Counted from the first letter of the stretch, positions 1 to 13,500 are shown. The stretch is DNA of 64,000 nt from Lentzea fradiae (GCF_900100955.1 NZ_FNCC01000008.1:415572-479571), one strand, 5' to 3'. Notes: generated by a model from the sequence alone, not told the origin. Numbers and translations are program-made.

Positions 1-510
1 TTCCGCGAGTACCTCGAGGGAACGGGCACCAGCGCGCGGATCACCGTGCACACCGACCCCGAGACCCTCGTCCGCGAGTCCGACCTGGTGATCTTCGCGA
101 CGGTCGCGGGCTCCCCGCACGTCACCGACGTCGGCTGGTTCGACCACAACCCGCTGGTGCTCAACGTGTCGCTGCGCGACCTCTCGCCGGAGATCATCCT
201 CGCGTCCGCCAACGTCGTCGACGACGTCGAGCACTGCCTGAAGGCCGACACCTCCCCGCACCTGGCGGAGAAGCTGAGCGGCGGCCGCGACTTCATCGAC
301 GGCACGCTCGACGAGGTCATCAGGGGAGTGGTCCAGCCGCGGCCCGGCCGGCCGCTGGTGTTCTCCCCGTTCGGCCTCGGAGTGCTCGACCTCGCCGTCG
401 GCCGCCACGTCTACGAGGAGCTCCGCGCGGCCGGCGAGCTCGCCCTCGTCGACGACTTCTTCCACGAGCTGCGGCGCTACGGCGACCCGCGTCGTTCCCA
501 CACGTCCTAG
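1..510 (+). CDS. sbnB: SbnB-like dehydrogenase of Dap biosynthesis (5' truncated by window edge)
   Basis: Reads open from the first base, so only the C-terminal ~169 residues are visible. The sequence belongs to the ornithine cyclodeaminase / mu-crystallin superfamily: the dinucleotide-binding part gives ESDLVIFATVAGSPHV and the tail GLGVLDLAVGRHVYEEL is typical of the family. SbnB-type enzymes oxidatively cleave N-(2-amino-2-carboxyethyl)-glutamate to L-2,3-diaminopropionate (Dap) and 2-oxoglutarate. The assignment rests mainly on the partner: an SbnA-type gene follows after eight bases and an NRPS follows that. The stop codon lies inside the ribosome-binding site of the next gene, so the two are translated together. 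A plain ornithine cyclodeaminase is the alternative but fits the neighbours less well. Confidence 0.85.
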   Translation, partial: FREYLEGTGTSARITVHTDPETLVRESDLVIFATVAGSPHVTDVGWFDHNPLVLNVSLRDLSPEIILASANVVDDVEHCLKADTSPHLAEKLSGGRDFIDGTLDEVIRGVVQPRPGRPLVFSPFGLGVLDLAVGRHVYEELRAAGELALVDDFFHELRRYGDPRRSHTS

Positions 511-518
511 GAGGTGCC

Positions 519-1511
519 ATGCCGATCATCACGGCTCCGCAGGACTTCCACGCGGAGGACCTGTTTGTCGATCTCGGTGCAGTGGTCGATCGTTCCCTGT
601 ACCTCAAGTGCGAGGGCTTCAACTTCGCGGGATCGGTCAAGCTCAAGGCGGCAGCCGAGATGATCGCGGCCGCCGAACGCAGCGGCACGCTGACCAGCGA
701 CTCGATCATCGTCGAGTCCTCGTCCGGCAACCTCGGCATCGCGCTGAGCATCATCGCCGCGCACAAGGGCTACCGGTTCATCTGCGTCACCGACTCGCGG
801 TGCAACCTGACCACCCGCCGGATGATGGAGGCGCTGGGCAGCCAGGTGCACACGATCACCGAGCCCGACGTCGACGGCGGCTTCCTGGCCGCCCGGATCG
901 CCTACGTCCGCGACCTGGTCGCCTCGGACCCGCGGTGCCTGTGGCTCAACCAGTACCACAACGTGAACAACTGGAAGGCCCACTACCGGCGGACCGCGCC
1001 CTCGATCGCCCGGAACTTCCCCGGCCTCGACGTGCTCTTCGTCGGAGCGGGCACCACCGGCACCCTCATGGGGTGCGCCCGGTACTTCCGCGACGAGGGC
1101 CTGCCGGTCCGCATCGTCGCGGTGGACAGCGTCGGATCGGTCACGTTCGGCGGCGCGCCTGGGCTGCGGATGATTCCCGGCCTCGGCACCAGCGTCCGGC
1201 CCAGCCTGCTGGTCGAGTCCCTGGTCGACGACGTCGTGTACGTGGAGGAGGCGGACACCGTCCGGTCGTGTCACCGCCTGGCGCGCAACGGTTTCCTCTT
1301 CGGCGGCTCCACCGGAACCGTCGTCAGCGGCGCGCTGTCCTGGCTCGACGCCAACGCCGCGGGCAGGGACCTGACCGCCGTCGTGATCGCGCCCGACATG
1401 GGCGAGCGCTACCTGGACACGGTCTACCAGGAGAACTGGGTGCGCGACATCTATGGCGACGACGTGCTCGCCGTCGACCTCGAGAACGCGGGAGCACGCT
1501 CCAATGACTGA
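519..1511 (+). CDS. sbnA: SbnA-like PLP synthase of Dap biosynthesis
   Basis: A 330-residue cysteine-synthase-fold (PLP fold type II) protein. The lysine expected to hold PLP is in [13 protein letters not shown] near residue 46; the asparagine loop is [12 protein letters not shown] and the phosphate-binding loop [10 protein letters not shown]. SbnA-type enzymes join O-phospho-L-serine and L-glutamate into N-(2-amino-2-carboxyethyl)-glutamate, the substrate of SbnB. The ATG has an AGGAGG site 4 bases upstream that overlaps the sbnB stop. The 3' end overlaps the NRPS start (ATGACTGA), so supply of Dap and assembly are translationally coupled. O-acetylserine sulfhydrylase activity cannot be excluded from sequence alone, but the pairing with SbnB argues for Dap. 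Confidence 0.9.
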   Translation: MPIITAPQDFHAEDLFVDLGAVVDRSLYLKCEGFNFAGSVKLKAAAEMIAAAERSGTLTSDSIIVESSSGNLGIALSIIAAHKGYRFICVTDSRCNLTTRRMMEALGSQVHTITEPDVDGGFLAARIAYVRDLVASDPRCLWLNQYHNVNNWKAHYRRTAPSIARNFPGLDVLFVGAGTTGTLMGCARYFRDEGLPVRIVAVDSVGSVTFGGAPGLRMIPGLGTSVRPSLLVESLVDDVVYVEEADTVRSCHRLARNGFLFGGSTGTVVSGALSWLDANAAGRDLTAVVIAPDMGERYLDTVYQENWVRDIYGDDVLAVDLENAGARSND

Positions 1512-4500
1512 ACAGGCAGAAAAGCGGATACCGCTCTCGGCGGCGCAGACCGAGCTCTGGTACGCCCAGCAGCTCGATCCCGGCAACCCGATCTGGAACA
1601 TCGCCGAGTACTACACGATCGACGGCCCGCTCGACGCCGGCCTGTTCGAGGCCGCGATCCGGCGCTGCATCGAGGAGACCGACTGCCTGCGCGTCCGGTT
1701 CGAGCAGCGCGACGACCGGGTCGAGCAGGTTGTCCGGTCCTCTGTGGACTGGGAGCTCCAGGTCGTCGACCTCGTCGGCGCCGACCACCCCTACACCGAG
1801 GCGCAGGACTGGATGCAGGCCGACCTCAGGACCGCGGTGGCCCTCGACGCCCCACTGCTGTTCGGGTTCGCCCTGATCAAGATCTCGGCCACCAGGACCC
1901 TGTTCTACCAGCGGGCGCACCACATCCTGTGGGACGGGTTCAGCGAGGCGCTGTTCACCCGGCGGCTGGCCGCGGTCTACACCGCGATGCAGGCGGGGGA
2001 GCCTTACGAGGACGGAGCTTTCGCCGGTCTTGACGCGCTCGTCGGCGAGGAGCTCGCCTACCGGGACTCGCCGCACTTCGAGCGGGACCGCCAGTACTGG
2101 GCCGGCCGGTTCCCCGAACCCGTCGAGCTGACCGAGATCTCCGGTCGGCCCGCGACCCCGGTGCGCGACCACCTGCGCCTGGTCCTCGACATCGACCCCG
2201 CCGTCGCCGCGCGGATGAAGTCCGTGGCATGGGACGCCAGGGCGGCACTGCCGACCCTGGTGGTCGCCGCCACGGCCGCGTACGCCCAGCGGATGACCGG
2301 CCGCCGCGACGTGATGGTGTCCATGCCGGTGACCGCCAGGACGACGCCCACGGCGAAGGCCGTTCCCGGCATGCGGGCCAACGTGCTGCCGCTGGCGCTG
2401 ACCATCCCGCCGGCGATGACCCGCACCGAGCTGCTGTCCCTCGCGGGCGGCGTGCTGGGCAAGACCCTGCGGCACCAGAGGTTCCGCGGCAGGCAGGTCC
2501 GCGAGCTCATGGGGCTCGCATCGGACGACCGCCGCCCGTTCGGCCCCGAGGTCAACGTGGTGTCGTTCGTCGAGGAGATGCGCTTCGGCGACTGCACGGT
2601 CACCACGACCAACCTGTCCACCGCGCCCAGCGACGACCTGACGATCACGGTGTTCCCGACGGCCGGCGACGGCCTGGGCATGTACCTCGACGGCAACCTC
2701 GACCTGTACTCGGCGGACGAGCTGGCCGCGCACCTGCGCCGCTTCCACGAGTTCCTCGGCGCCTTCACCGCGCTGCCCGGCGACGTGCCCCTCAGCCGGG
2801 CCGACGTGCTGGGCTCCGCCGAGCGGAACCGGTTGTTGGTGGAGTGGAACGACACGGGTCGTGTCGGTGGGTTCACTGATGTGGTGGAGCGTGTTCGTGA
2901 GTTGGCGCTTGCTTCGCCGGATGTTGTTGCGGTGGAGGATGACTTCGGGGCGGTGTCGTACGCGGAGTTGGTAGCGCGTGCGAGTGCTGTGTCGCGTCGG
3001 GTGAGTGGCGGGCTGGTCGGTGTGTTGTGCGATCCCGGGGTCGGGTTCGCGGTGGCGGTGTTGGGAGTGTTGGGGGCCGGGGCGGCTTATGTGCCTTTGG
3101 ACCCCGGGGCTCCGGTGGTTCGCAATGCGGGTTTGGTGGCGGACAACGGTATCGAGACCCTGTTGGTGGGTCCGGAGTATGCCGGTTTGGCGCGGTCGTT
3201 CCCAGGCGTCGAGGTAGTGGTGCTCGATGGTGCTTCCGATGACGAGTTGATGGCGTTGTCGGGTGGGTCCGATGACTTGGCGTATGTGATTTTCACGTCG
3301 GGTTCGACGGGTGTGCCCAAGGGTGCGATGGTGCATCGGGGCGGGATGGTGAACCACCTGTTGGCGAAGGTGGAGGACCTGGGTCTGTCGTCGGCGGATG
3401 TGGTGGTGCAGAACGCGCCGCTGACGTTCGACATCTCGGTGTGGCAGACGCTGGTGGCGTTGGTCGTGGGCGGTCGTACGCGGGTTGTCGGGCGGGCGAC
3501 GGCGATGGATCCGGCGGCGTTGTTCGCGCTCAAGGGTGTGACGGTGCTGGAAGTGGTGCCGTCGTTGCTGCGCACCGCTCTGGACTCCTGGGATTCCGGT
3601 GCCGCGGTACCGGACTTGAGCGGTTTGCGGTGGCTGGTGGTCACGGGTGAGGCGTTGGCGCCGGATCTGTGTGTCCGCTGGCACGACCGCTTCCCGAGCA
3701 TTCCGCTGGTGAATGCTTATGGTCCGACGGAGTGTTCGGACGATGTGACGCACGCGGTGATCGAGGGCGATCCCGGTGCGCGGGTGCCGATCGGCCGCGC
3801 GGTGCGCAACACGAAGCTGTATGTGCTCGGCGATGATCTGGGGCTTGTCCCGGTCGGCGTGCCAGGCGAGCTGTACGTGGGTGGTGCGGGTGTTGGTCGG
3901 GGGTATCTCAACGATCCTGTTCGTACGGCGTCGGTGTTCGTGGCCGATCCGTTCGAGGTCGGTTCCCGGATGTATCGGACCGGCGACCGTGTCGTCCGCA
4001 GGCCCGATGGCCAGCTCGAGTTCCTGGAACGACGTGACCACCAGGTGAAGATCCGGGGTCACCGCATCGAGCTCGGAGAGATCGAGACGACGTTGCGCGG
4101 TGTCGATGGTGTCGTCGATGTCGTGGTCGCCGCCCGGAACGACGGGCAGGGCGCGAAGCGTCTGGTGGCGTACGTGGTCGGCGAACTGACCGGGCTCAAG
4201 GAAGAGGCCGGGCGCGTCCTGCCCGACTACATGGTGCCGTCGTTGTTCGTCGGCTTGCCGGAGCTGCCGCTGACGGCCAACGGCAAGGTCGACCGCAAGG
4301 CACTGCCGGCGCCGGACTTCGCGGCGGCTCCCCCTTCTTCGACGGGCATGCCGCGCACACCCGGCGAGGAGATCCTTTGTGGACTGTTCGCCGAGGTGCT
4401 GGAGGTGCCGGTCGTCGGCATCCACGACGACTTCTTCGACCTGGGCGGCCATTCGTTGCTGGCCACCCGGCTGATCAGCCGGGTCAGGACAGTTCTCGGC

Positions 4501-7500
4501 GCGGAGCTGACGCTGCGCACGCTGTTCGACACGCCGACCGTCGCGGCGCTCGCCGCGCACCTGACGGGCGGCACGCCCCGCCGGAAGCTGACCGCCGCGC
4601 CGCGCCCGGAGTTCATCCCGCTGTCCCCCGGGCAGCAGCGGCTGTGGTTCCTCAACCAGCTCGAAGGCCCCAGCGCCACCTACAACGTGCCCGCGGTGCT
4701 GGCACTGACCGGTGACCTCGACGTCCCCGCCCTCGAAGCGGCGCTGGCCGACTTCGTCGCGCGGCACGAGACCCTGCGCACGATCTTCCCTGAGCAGGAC
4801 GGGACTCCGCACCAGGTCGTGCTCGACCCGGCGGCGGTGTCCACGGCCCTCGACGTCGTGCCGGTGACCCCCGAGGGACTCGCGGACGCCATCACCGAGT
4901 TCGCCGCGCTGCCCTTCGACATCGTGTCCGAGGCGCCCGTCCGGGTCAGGCTGTTCGCCGTCGGACCGCGGGAGCACCACCTCGTGCTGTCCCTGCACCA
5001 CATCTCCAGCGACGGGTGGTCTTCGCTGCCACTGCGCCGCGACCTCGCCGAGGCGTACTCCGCCAGGGTCGCGGGACGCGCCCCGGCGTGGACCCCGCTG
5101 ACCGTGCAGTACATCGACTACAGCATCTGGCAGCGCGACCTGCTCGGCGACGAGAGCGATCCGGCGAGCCCGGCCGCCGTGCAGCTCGCCTACTGGCGCG
5201 ACCGGCTCGCGGACCTGACGGAGGACGTGCGACTGCCCCTGGACCGTCCCCGCCCCGCCACCCGGAGCAACCGCGGCGGCACGGTCTCCGTGTCGGTGGG
5301 AACCGCGCTGTACGACAAGGTCACCGCGCTGGCCCGGCAGACCGGCACCAGCCACTTCATGGTCGTGCAGGCGGCGCTGGCCACGGTCCTGCACAAGCTC
5401 GGCGCCGGCGACGACATCCCGATCGGCACTCCGATCGCCGGGCGCGCGGACGAGGCGCTCGACGACCTGGTGGGTCTGTTCATCAACACCTTGCTGCTGC
5501 GCAACGACCTGTCAGGTGACCCGACGGTGCGCGACCTCCTCGCCAGGGTCCGGGAGACCGACCTGGCGGCGTACGCCCACCAGGACCTGCCGTTCGAGCG
5601 CCTGGTGGAGGTCCTGCGGCCCGCCCGCTCGCTGGCGAAGCAGCCGCTGTTCCAGGTCGTGATGGCCTACCAGAACGAGGTGGCCGGCCTGCCGGAGATG
5701 ACCGGGCTGACCGCGCAGTTCCGGGTCCACACCATTGGCACGGCCAAGTTCGACCTCAACTTCGAGTTCACCGAGCTGGCCGCGGGCGGCATCGCCCTGT
5801 CCGTCGAGTACAGCGCCGACCTGTTCGACGAGTCGACCGTGGAGCTGGTGGGCGCCCGCTTCCTGCGGGTCCTGGAGGCGTTCACCGCGGACCCGGACCG
5901 GCGGGTGAGCCAGGTCGACGTGCTCGACGACGCCGAACGGCGGCAGCTCGTCGAGGAGTACCGGCAGGCCAGGACGTTCGTGCTGGACGAGCATCTGATG
6001 CCGGTCCCGCACGGCGTCCCCGGCGAGCTGTTCGTCGCCAGCCCCGCCGTCGCGGGTCTGTCGCTCGAGGTCATGGACCCCGAGGGCGAGCGGTTCGTGT
6101 CGAGCCCGCTGGCCGACGACGGCACGTGGCTGATGCGCACCGGCGAGCTCGTCCGGTGGAACGGCACGACCACCGAACGGGTCGGCAAGGTCGTGCGCAA
6201 GCTCGCGGTCCGGGCGCCGGAAGTGGCGCCGGAACCGGCGGCGCCCGAGCCCGTCGCGGACGCCTACCGCGCCCCCCGCACCCCGCAGGAGGAGATCCTC
6301 TGCGGCCTGTTCGCCGAGGTGCTGAACCTGCCGCGGGTCGGCAGGGACGACAACTTCTTCGAGTCGGGCGGCCAGTCCCTGCTGGCCAACCGCCTCGTCA
6401 GCCGGGTGCGCACGACCCTGGACTCGGAGCTGGCGGTGCGCGACCTGTTCGAGGCGCAGACGCCCGCCGAGCTGGCGGGGCGGCTGGGCCACGGGCGGAG
6501 CAGGCGCGCGCTGGAGGCATCGGCGCGACCCGACGTGCTGCCGCTGTCGTTCGGGCAGCAGCGGCTGTGGTTCCTCAACCGCCTCGAAGGCGACTCCGCC
6601 ACGTACACGATCCCCCTGGCGCTGCGGCTGAAGGGGAACCTGGAGCGCGCCGCGCTGCGGGACGCCTTCGCCGACGTGGTCGACCGGCACGAGGTCCTGC
6701 GCACGGTCTACCCCGAGGTCGACGGCGCACCGCGCCAGGAGATCAGGACCGGGCGGCCGGAGATGGCCGAGCGGACGGTGTCGGAGGAGGAGCTGCACGT
6801 CGCGCTCGCCGCCGCCGCCGACCGCGGCTGGGACCTGACCACCGACCTCCCCGTGCGGGCCGAGCTGTTCTCCCTCGCCCCCGACGAGCACGTGCTCCTG
6901 CTGACGTCGCACCACATCGCCAGCGACGGGTGGTCCGCCACCCCGCTGGCCCGCGACCTCGCCCACGCCTACCGGGCCCGCCTGGCCGGGCACCCGCCGA
7001 AGTGGGCTCCGCTGCCGGTCCAGTACGCGGACTACGCGCTGTGGCAACGGGACCTGCTCGGCGACGAGGCCGACCCGGAGAGCCTCGCGGCGAAGCAGAT
7101 GGAGTTCTGGCGCTCGGCGCTCGCCGACCTGCCGGACGAGCTGGGCCTGCCGACCGACCGGCCGCGTCCCGGCGTGTCCAGCTACCGCGGCGACACCGTC
7201 CGGTTCGAGCTTCCGGCCGACCTGCACCGAGGGCTCGCGGACCTGGCGCGGACGACCGGCGCCAGCCTGTTCATGGTGCTCCAGGCCGCGCTCTCGACCC
7301 TGTTCCGCAAGCTCGGCGCGGGCACCGACATCCCGATCGGCGCGCCGATCGCCGGCCGCACCGACGACGCGCTCGACGACCTGGTCGGGTTCTTCCTGAA
7401 CACGCTGGTGCTGCGCGCGGACCTGGCGGGCGACCCGACGTTCCGCGAGCTGCTCGGACGGGTCCGCGAGACGGACCTGGCGGCGTACGCCCACCAGGAC

Positions 7501-10500
7501 CTGCCGTTCGAGCGGCTGGTGGAGGTGCTCAACCCCACCCGGTCCAGGGCGCGCCAGCCGCTGTTCCAGGTGGTGCTGATCCTGCAGAACAACGCGACCG
7601 CCGAGGTCGACCTGCCGGGGCTGCGCACGACCGCCGAACTGCTCCGCACGCCCGCGGCCGACGTCGACCTGCACTTCGACTTCATCGAGGAGTACGACGC
7701 CGAGGGCTCGGGCGCGGGCGTCGAGGGTCTGCTGAAGTTCAGCACCGACCTGTTCGACCGGTCCACTGTGGACCTGATGGTCGAACGGCTGGTGCGCCTG
7801 CTGTCCACCGTCGTCGCCGACCCCGACCAGCGGATCAGCGCGATCGACGTGCTGGGCTCCGCTGAGCGGGACCGGTTGCTGGTGGAGTGGAACGACACCG
7901 GTCGTGCCGGTGGGTTCGCTGATGTGGTCGAGCGGGTTCGTGAGTTGGCGCTCGCCTCACCGGATGTTGTTGCGGTGGAGGATGACTTCGGTTCGGTGTC
8001 GTACGCGGAGTTGGTCGCGCGTGCGAGTGCTGTGTCGCGTCGGATAAGTGGCGGGCTGGTCGGTGTGTTGTCCGACCCCGGCATCGGATTCGTCGTGTCC
8101 GTGCTGGGCGTGCTCGGTGCGGGTTCCGCTTACGTGCCGTTGGACCCTGGTGCGCCGCTGACGAGGAACGCGGACCTGATCGCCAACAGTGGCATCGAGA
8201 CCCTGTTGGTGGGTCCGGAGTATGCCGGTTTGGCGCGGTCGTTCCCAGGCGTCGAGGTAGTGGTGCTCGATGGTGCTTCCGATGACGAGTTGGTGGCGTT
8301 GTCGGGTGGGTCCGATGACTTGGCGTATGTGATTTTCACGTCGGGTTCGACGGGTGTGCCCAAGGGTGCGATGGTGCATCGGGGCGGGATGGTGAACCAC
8401 CTGTTGGCGAAGGTGGAGGATCTGGGGCTGTCGTCGGCGGATGTGGTGGTGCAGAACGCGCCGTTGACGTTCGACATCTCGGTGTGGCAGACGCTGGTGG
8501 CGTTGGTCGTGGGCGGTCGCACGCGGGTTGTCGGGCGGGCGACGGCGATGGATCCGGCGGCGTTGTTCGCGCTCGAGGGCGTGACGGTGCTGGAGGTGGT
8601 GCCGTCGTTGCTGCGCACCGCTCTGGACTCCTGGGATTCCGGTGCCGCGGTACCGGACCTGGGTGGGTTGCGGTGGCTGGTGGTCACGGGTGAGGCGTTG
8701 GCGCCGGATCTGTGTGTCCGCTGGCACGACCGCTTCCCGACCATCCCGCTGGTCAATGCTTATGGCCCGACGGAGTGTTCGGACGATGTGACGCACGCGG
8801 TGATCGAGGGCGATCCCGGTGCGCGGGTGCCGATCGGCCGTGCGGTGCGCAACACGAAGCTCTACGTGCTCGGCGATGATCTCGGGCTTGTCCCGGTCGG
8901 CGTGCCTGGCGAGCTGTACGTCGGCGGCGCGGGTGTCGGCAGGGGATACCTCAACGATCCTGTTCGTACGGCGTCGGTGTTCGTGGCTGATCCGTTCGAA
9001 GTTGGTTCCCGGATGTATCGGACCGGTGACCGTGTCGTCCGCAGGCCCGATGGCCAGCTCGAGTTCCTGGAACGACGTGACCACCAGGTCAAGATCCGGG
9101 GCCACCGCATCGAACTCGGCGAAATCGAGACGGCGCTGCGCGGCCTGACGGGGATCACCGACGCGGTCGTCGACGTCCGCACGGACAGCGCCGGGCAGAA
9201 GAGGCTGATCGGCTACGTCGTCGGCGACGCGGCGGGCGTGAAGACCGCGGCGGGCGCGGTGCTGCCGGACTACATGGTGCCCTCGATCGTCGTCGGCCTC
9301 GCGGAGCTGCCGCTGACGGCCAACGGAAAGGTGGACCGCAAGGCGCTGCCGGCACCGGACTTCGCCGAGAACTCCTCGTCGGGCGCGCCTCGCACACCGG
9401 GTGAGGAGATCCTTTGTGGACTGTTCGCCGAGGTGCTGGAGGTCCCGGTCGTCGGCATCCACGACGACTTCTTCGACCTGGGTGGCCATTCGTTGCTGGC
9501 CACCCGGCTGATCAGCCGGGTCAGGACCGTTCTCGGCGCCGAGCTGACGCTGCGCACGCTGTTCGACACGCCGACCGTGGCGGCGCTCGCGGCCTGCCTC
9601 GGCGACACCCCGGTCCGTCCGCCGCTGGTCCGCTCCGACCGCCCCGGCAGCATCCCGCTGTCGTCCGGCCAGCAGCGGCTGTGGTTCCTCAACCGGCTGG
9701 AGGGAGCCACCTCCACCTACAACATCCCCATCGCCCTGCGGCTCGCCGGCGACCTCGACCGGGACGCGCTCGAGCAGGCGTTCGCCGACGTGGTGGACCG
9801 GCACGAGAGCCTGCGGACGGTGTTCCCGGAGAGCGAGGGCGAGCCCCGCCAGCGCGTCCTGGAGGGTGTCCGGCTCCCCATCACGGTCGCCACGACCGAC
9901 GAGAGCACCCTGGACAAGGCCCTCGCCGCCGCGGTGAGCCGCGGGTTCGACCTCACCACCGAGATCCCGGTGCGCGCCGAGCTCTTCGCGGTGGGGCCGC
10001 GGGACCACGTGCTGCTGCTCGTGGTGCACCACATCGCGGGAGACGGCTGGTCGATGGCGCCACTGGCCGCCGACCTGGCCGAGGCGTACTCGGCCCGCCG
10101 CGCCGGTGACGGCCCGGGGTGGGCCCCGCTGCCGGTGCAGTACGTCGACTACAGCGCCTGGCACCGGAGGCTCCTCGGTGACGAGGACGACCCGCTGAGC
10201 CTGGCGGCCGGGCAGCTCGCCTACTGGCGCGAGCAGCTCGCCGGCCTGCCGGAGCAGCTCGCGCTGCCCGCGGACCGGCCGAGGCCCTCCGTGGCGAGCC
10301 ATCACGGCGACACGGTGCGCTTCGAGATCGACGCCGACCTGCACCGGGCGCTCGCCGCCCTGGGCAGGCAGTCCGGCACCAGCCTGTTCATGGTGCTGCA
10401 GAGCGGACTGGCCGCCCTGCTGCACGCGCTCGGCGCGGGAACGGACATCCCCATCGGCACCCCTGTCGCCGGCCGGACCGACGATGCGCTGGACGGCCTC

Positions 10501-13500
10501 GTGGGCATGTTCATCAACACGCTGGTGCTGCGCACGGACGTCGCGGGCAACCCGACGTTCCGCGACCTGCTCGACCGGGTGCGGGCGACCGACCTGGCCG
10601 CCTACGCCCACCAGGACCTGCCGTTCGACCGGCTGGTCGACGTGCTCAACCCGGTGCGGTCCACGTCGGTGCCGCCGCTGTTCCAGACGATGCTGGTGAT
10701 GCAGAACAACCCGCCCGCCGAGGTGCGGCTGCCGGGCCTGGACGTCTCGCTGGTGCCGGTCGGCACCGGGACGGTGAAGGTGGACCTGCGCTTCGAGTTC
10801 ACCGCCGACGCCGGCGTGCTGCGAGCGGTCGTCGACTTCAGCACCGACCTCTACGACCGCGCGACGGTCGAGCGGATCGCCGCCATGCTGGTGCGCGTCC
10901 TGCGTTCGGCGACCACCGATCCCGACGCCCGCCTCGCCTCGCTCGACGTCCTGGACCCGGCCGAGCGGCACGCCGTCACCGCCGGGTGGAACGACACCGC
11001 GTTCGCGGTGGAGCCGCTCACGATGCCGGAGCTGTTCGAGCGCCAGGCGGCCGAGACCCCCGACTCCACCGCCGTGGTGTGCGCGGAGGAAGAGCTGTCG
11101 TACGCGGAGCTGAACCTCCGCGCCAACCGGATCGCCCACATGCTGGCCGCCGAGGGGATCGGTTCCGGCGACATCGTCGGGCTCGCCTTCCCGAGGTCGC
11201 TCGACCTGGTGGCGTCGCTGCTGGGCGTCCTCAAGGCGGGGGCGGCGTACCTGCCGATCGAGCTGGACCACCCGGCCGAGCGGATCGCCTACCTCGTGGG
11301 CGACGCGAAGCCCGTGCTGGTGCTGGCCGGCGCGGCGGCGCCGGTGACCGGTGTGCCGGTCGTCCGGGTCGACACCCGGCCGGTCCGGCGTGATCTGGCG
11401 CAGCGCAAGGGAACCGACCTCGTGGACGCCGACCGGGCTCGCCCTGTGCACCGGCGTGACGCGGCCTACGTCATCTACACCTCGGGCTCGACGGGCCGTC
11501 CCAAGGGCGTGGTGGTCGAGCACCACGCGCTCGCGGACTACCTGGCGTGGACGAGGAGCTCCTACGCCTCCGCGTCGGGCACCGCGCTGGTGCACTCGCG
11601 GGTGTCGTTCGACCTGACCGTGACCGCCCTGCTCACGCCGCTGGTGTCCGGCGGCCGGGTCGTGCTGGCGGGCTTGCAGGACCCCGCGTCCGCCGAGGCG
11701 CAGGGTGTCGCGCGGACGCCCACCGAGTTCCTCAAGGCCACGCCGAGCCACCTCGCCCTGCTGCGGGAGCTGCCGCCGGAGTACAACCCGACCGGTCAGC
11801 TGCTGCTCGGCGGCGAGGCGCTCACCGGGGAGGCGCTGGCCGGGTGGCGGGAGGAGCACCCCGGCGTCGAGGTCCTCAACGTCTACGGCCCGACCGAGGC
11901 CACGGTCAACTGCGCCGAACACCGGATCGCACCCGGCGAACCGGTGCCACCGGGACCCGTGCCGATCGGCCGCCCGCAGGGCAACGCCCGGCTGACCGTG
12001 CTCGACGACCTGCTCCGCCCCGTGCCGGTCGGCGTGACCGGCGAGCTGTACCTCGCCGGTGACGGGCTCGCCCGCGGCTACCTGGACAACCCCGGTCTGA
12101 CCGCGGCGCGGTTCGTGGCGGACCCGTTCGGGCCGCCCGGAGCCAGGATGTACCGCTCCGGCGACCTCGCGAAGCGCCGCGCGGACGGTGAGCTCGTGTA
12201 CGTCGGCCGGGCGGACGACCAGGTCAAGCTGCGCGGGCACCGGATCGAGCCGGGCGAGGTGGAGTCGGTGCTCGCCGAGCTGGCGGGGGTCGACCGGGCC
12301 GTGGTCGTCCTGCGCGACGACCGGCTCGTCGGGTACGTCGTGTCGGACGCGGACCCCGGCGAGCTGCGGGACCGGATGGCCGCCCTGCTGCCCGACTACC
12401 TGGTCCCGGCGGTGATCGTGCCCCTGGACCGGCTTCCCCTGACCCCCAACGGGAAGCTCGACCGCAAGGCCCTGCCGGACCCGGGCTTCGGGGTCAGCGC
12501 GGCACGTGCGGCCAGGACGCCGCAGGAGGAGCTGCTCGCCGGTCTGTTCGGCGAGGTGCTCGGACTGTCCGAAGTGGACCTGGAAGCGAGCTTCTTCGAC
12601 CTCGGCGGCCACTCGCTGCTGGCGGCCAGGTTCATCGGCCGGGTGCGGGCGGTGCTCGGCGTCCGGCTGTCCATCCGCGACATGTTCGAGGCGCCCAGCG
12701 TCTCCGGGCTGGCCAGGAGGCTCGGCCGGGCGGGCAGCGGCGGCGCGGCGCTGGACGTGCTGCTCCCGCTGCGCGTGACCGGTGATCTGCCCCCGATCCA
12801 CTGCGTCCACCCGTCCGGCGGCATCAGCTGGTCCTACCTGGGCCTCGCCGCCCACCTCGGGCCGCGCTACCCGCTCTACGGCTTGCAGGCGCGGGGAATG
12901 CGGGAACCGGACCGGGTGCCGGGCACCGTCGAGGAGATGGCGGCCGACTACGTGGAGCGCATCCGCTCCGTGCAGCCGGCCGGTCCCTACCACCTGCTCG
13001 GCTGGTCGTTCGGCGGCCTGGTGGCCCACGCGATGGCGACCCTGTTGCAGGAGCAGGGCGAGGAGGTCGCCCTGCTGGCCAGCCTCGACAGCCACCCGGT
13101 CCCGGAACCGGGTGAGCTGCCCGGCGACGCCGAGCTGCTCGGCGCGATCCTGACGTTCTTCGGCTACCCGCCGGAGGAGAAAGCCTTTACCGCGCAGGAG
13201 GTCCTGGAGGTGTTCCGGCGGGACGACCACCCGCTCGCGGGCCTCGACGAGCGAGGTCTGATGGACTGCGTGGCCGCGTGGCGCGCCAACGTCCGGTTGC
13301 AGGCGAGCTTCGTTCCCGGCCGCTACAAGGGAAAGCTGCTGCACTTCGTCGCCGACGAGGAGCCGGGTTCCGCCGAGGTGGACTGGTCGCCGTACGTCGA
13401 CGGCGAGGCCGAGCGGCATCGGGTCCCGTGCGGACACCACGACATGATGCGGCCGGAACCGTTGCGGCACATCGCCGGCGTCATCCTCGCAGAGCTCCAG

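Noticed and set aside
1324..5394. 1,356-codon open frame on the minus strand opposite the NRPS
   Set aside because: Low-complexity Arg/His/Gln/Gly product typical of the mirror frame of a high-GC gene; no domain is recognisable and the plus strand encodes clear NRPS domains.
7957..13470. 1,837-codon open frame on the minus strand opposite the NRPS
   Set aside because: Same reason: a mirror-frame artefact caused by third-position GC bias.
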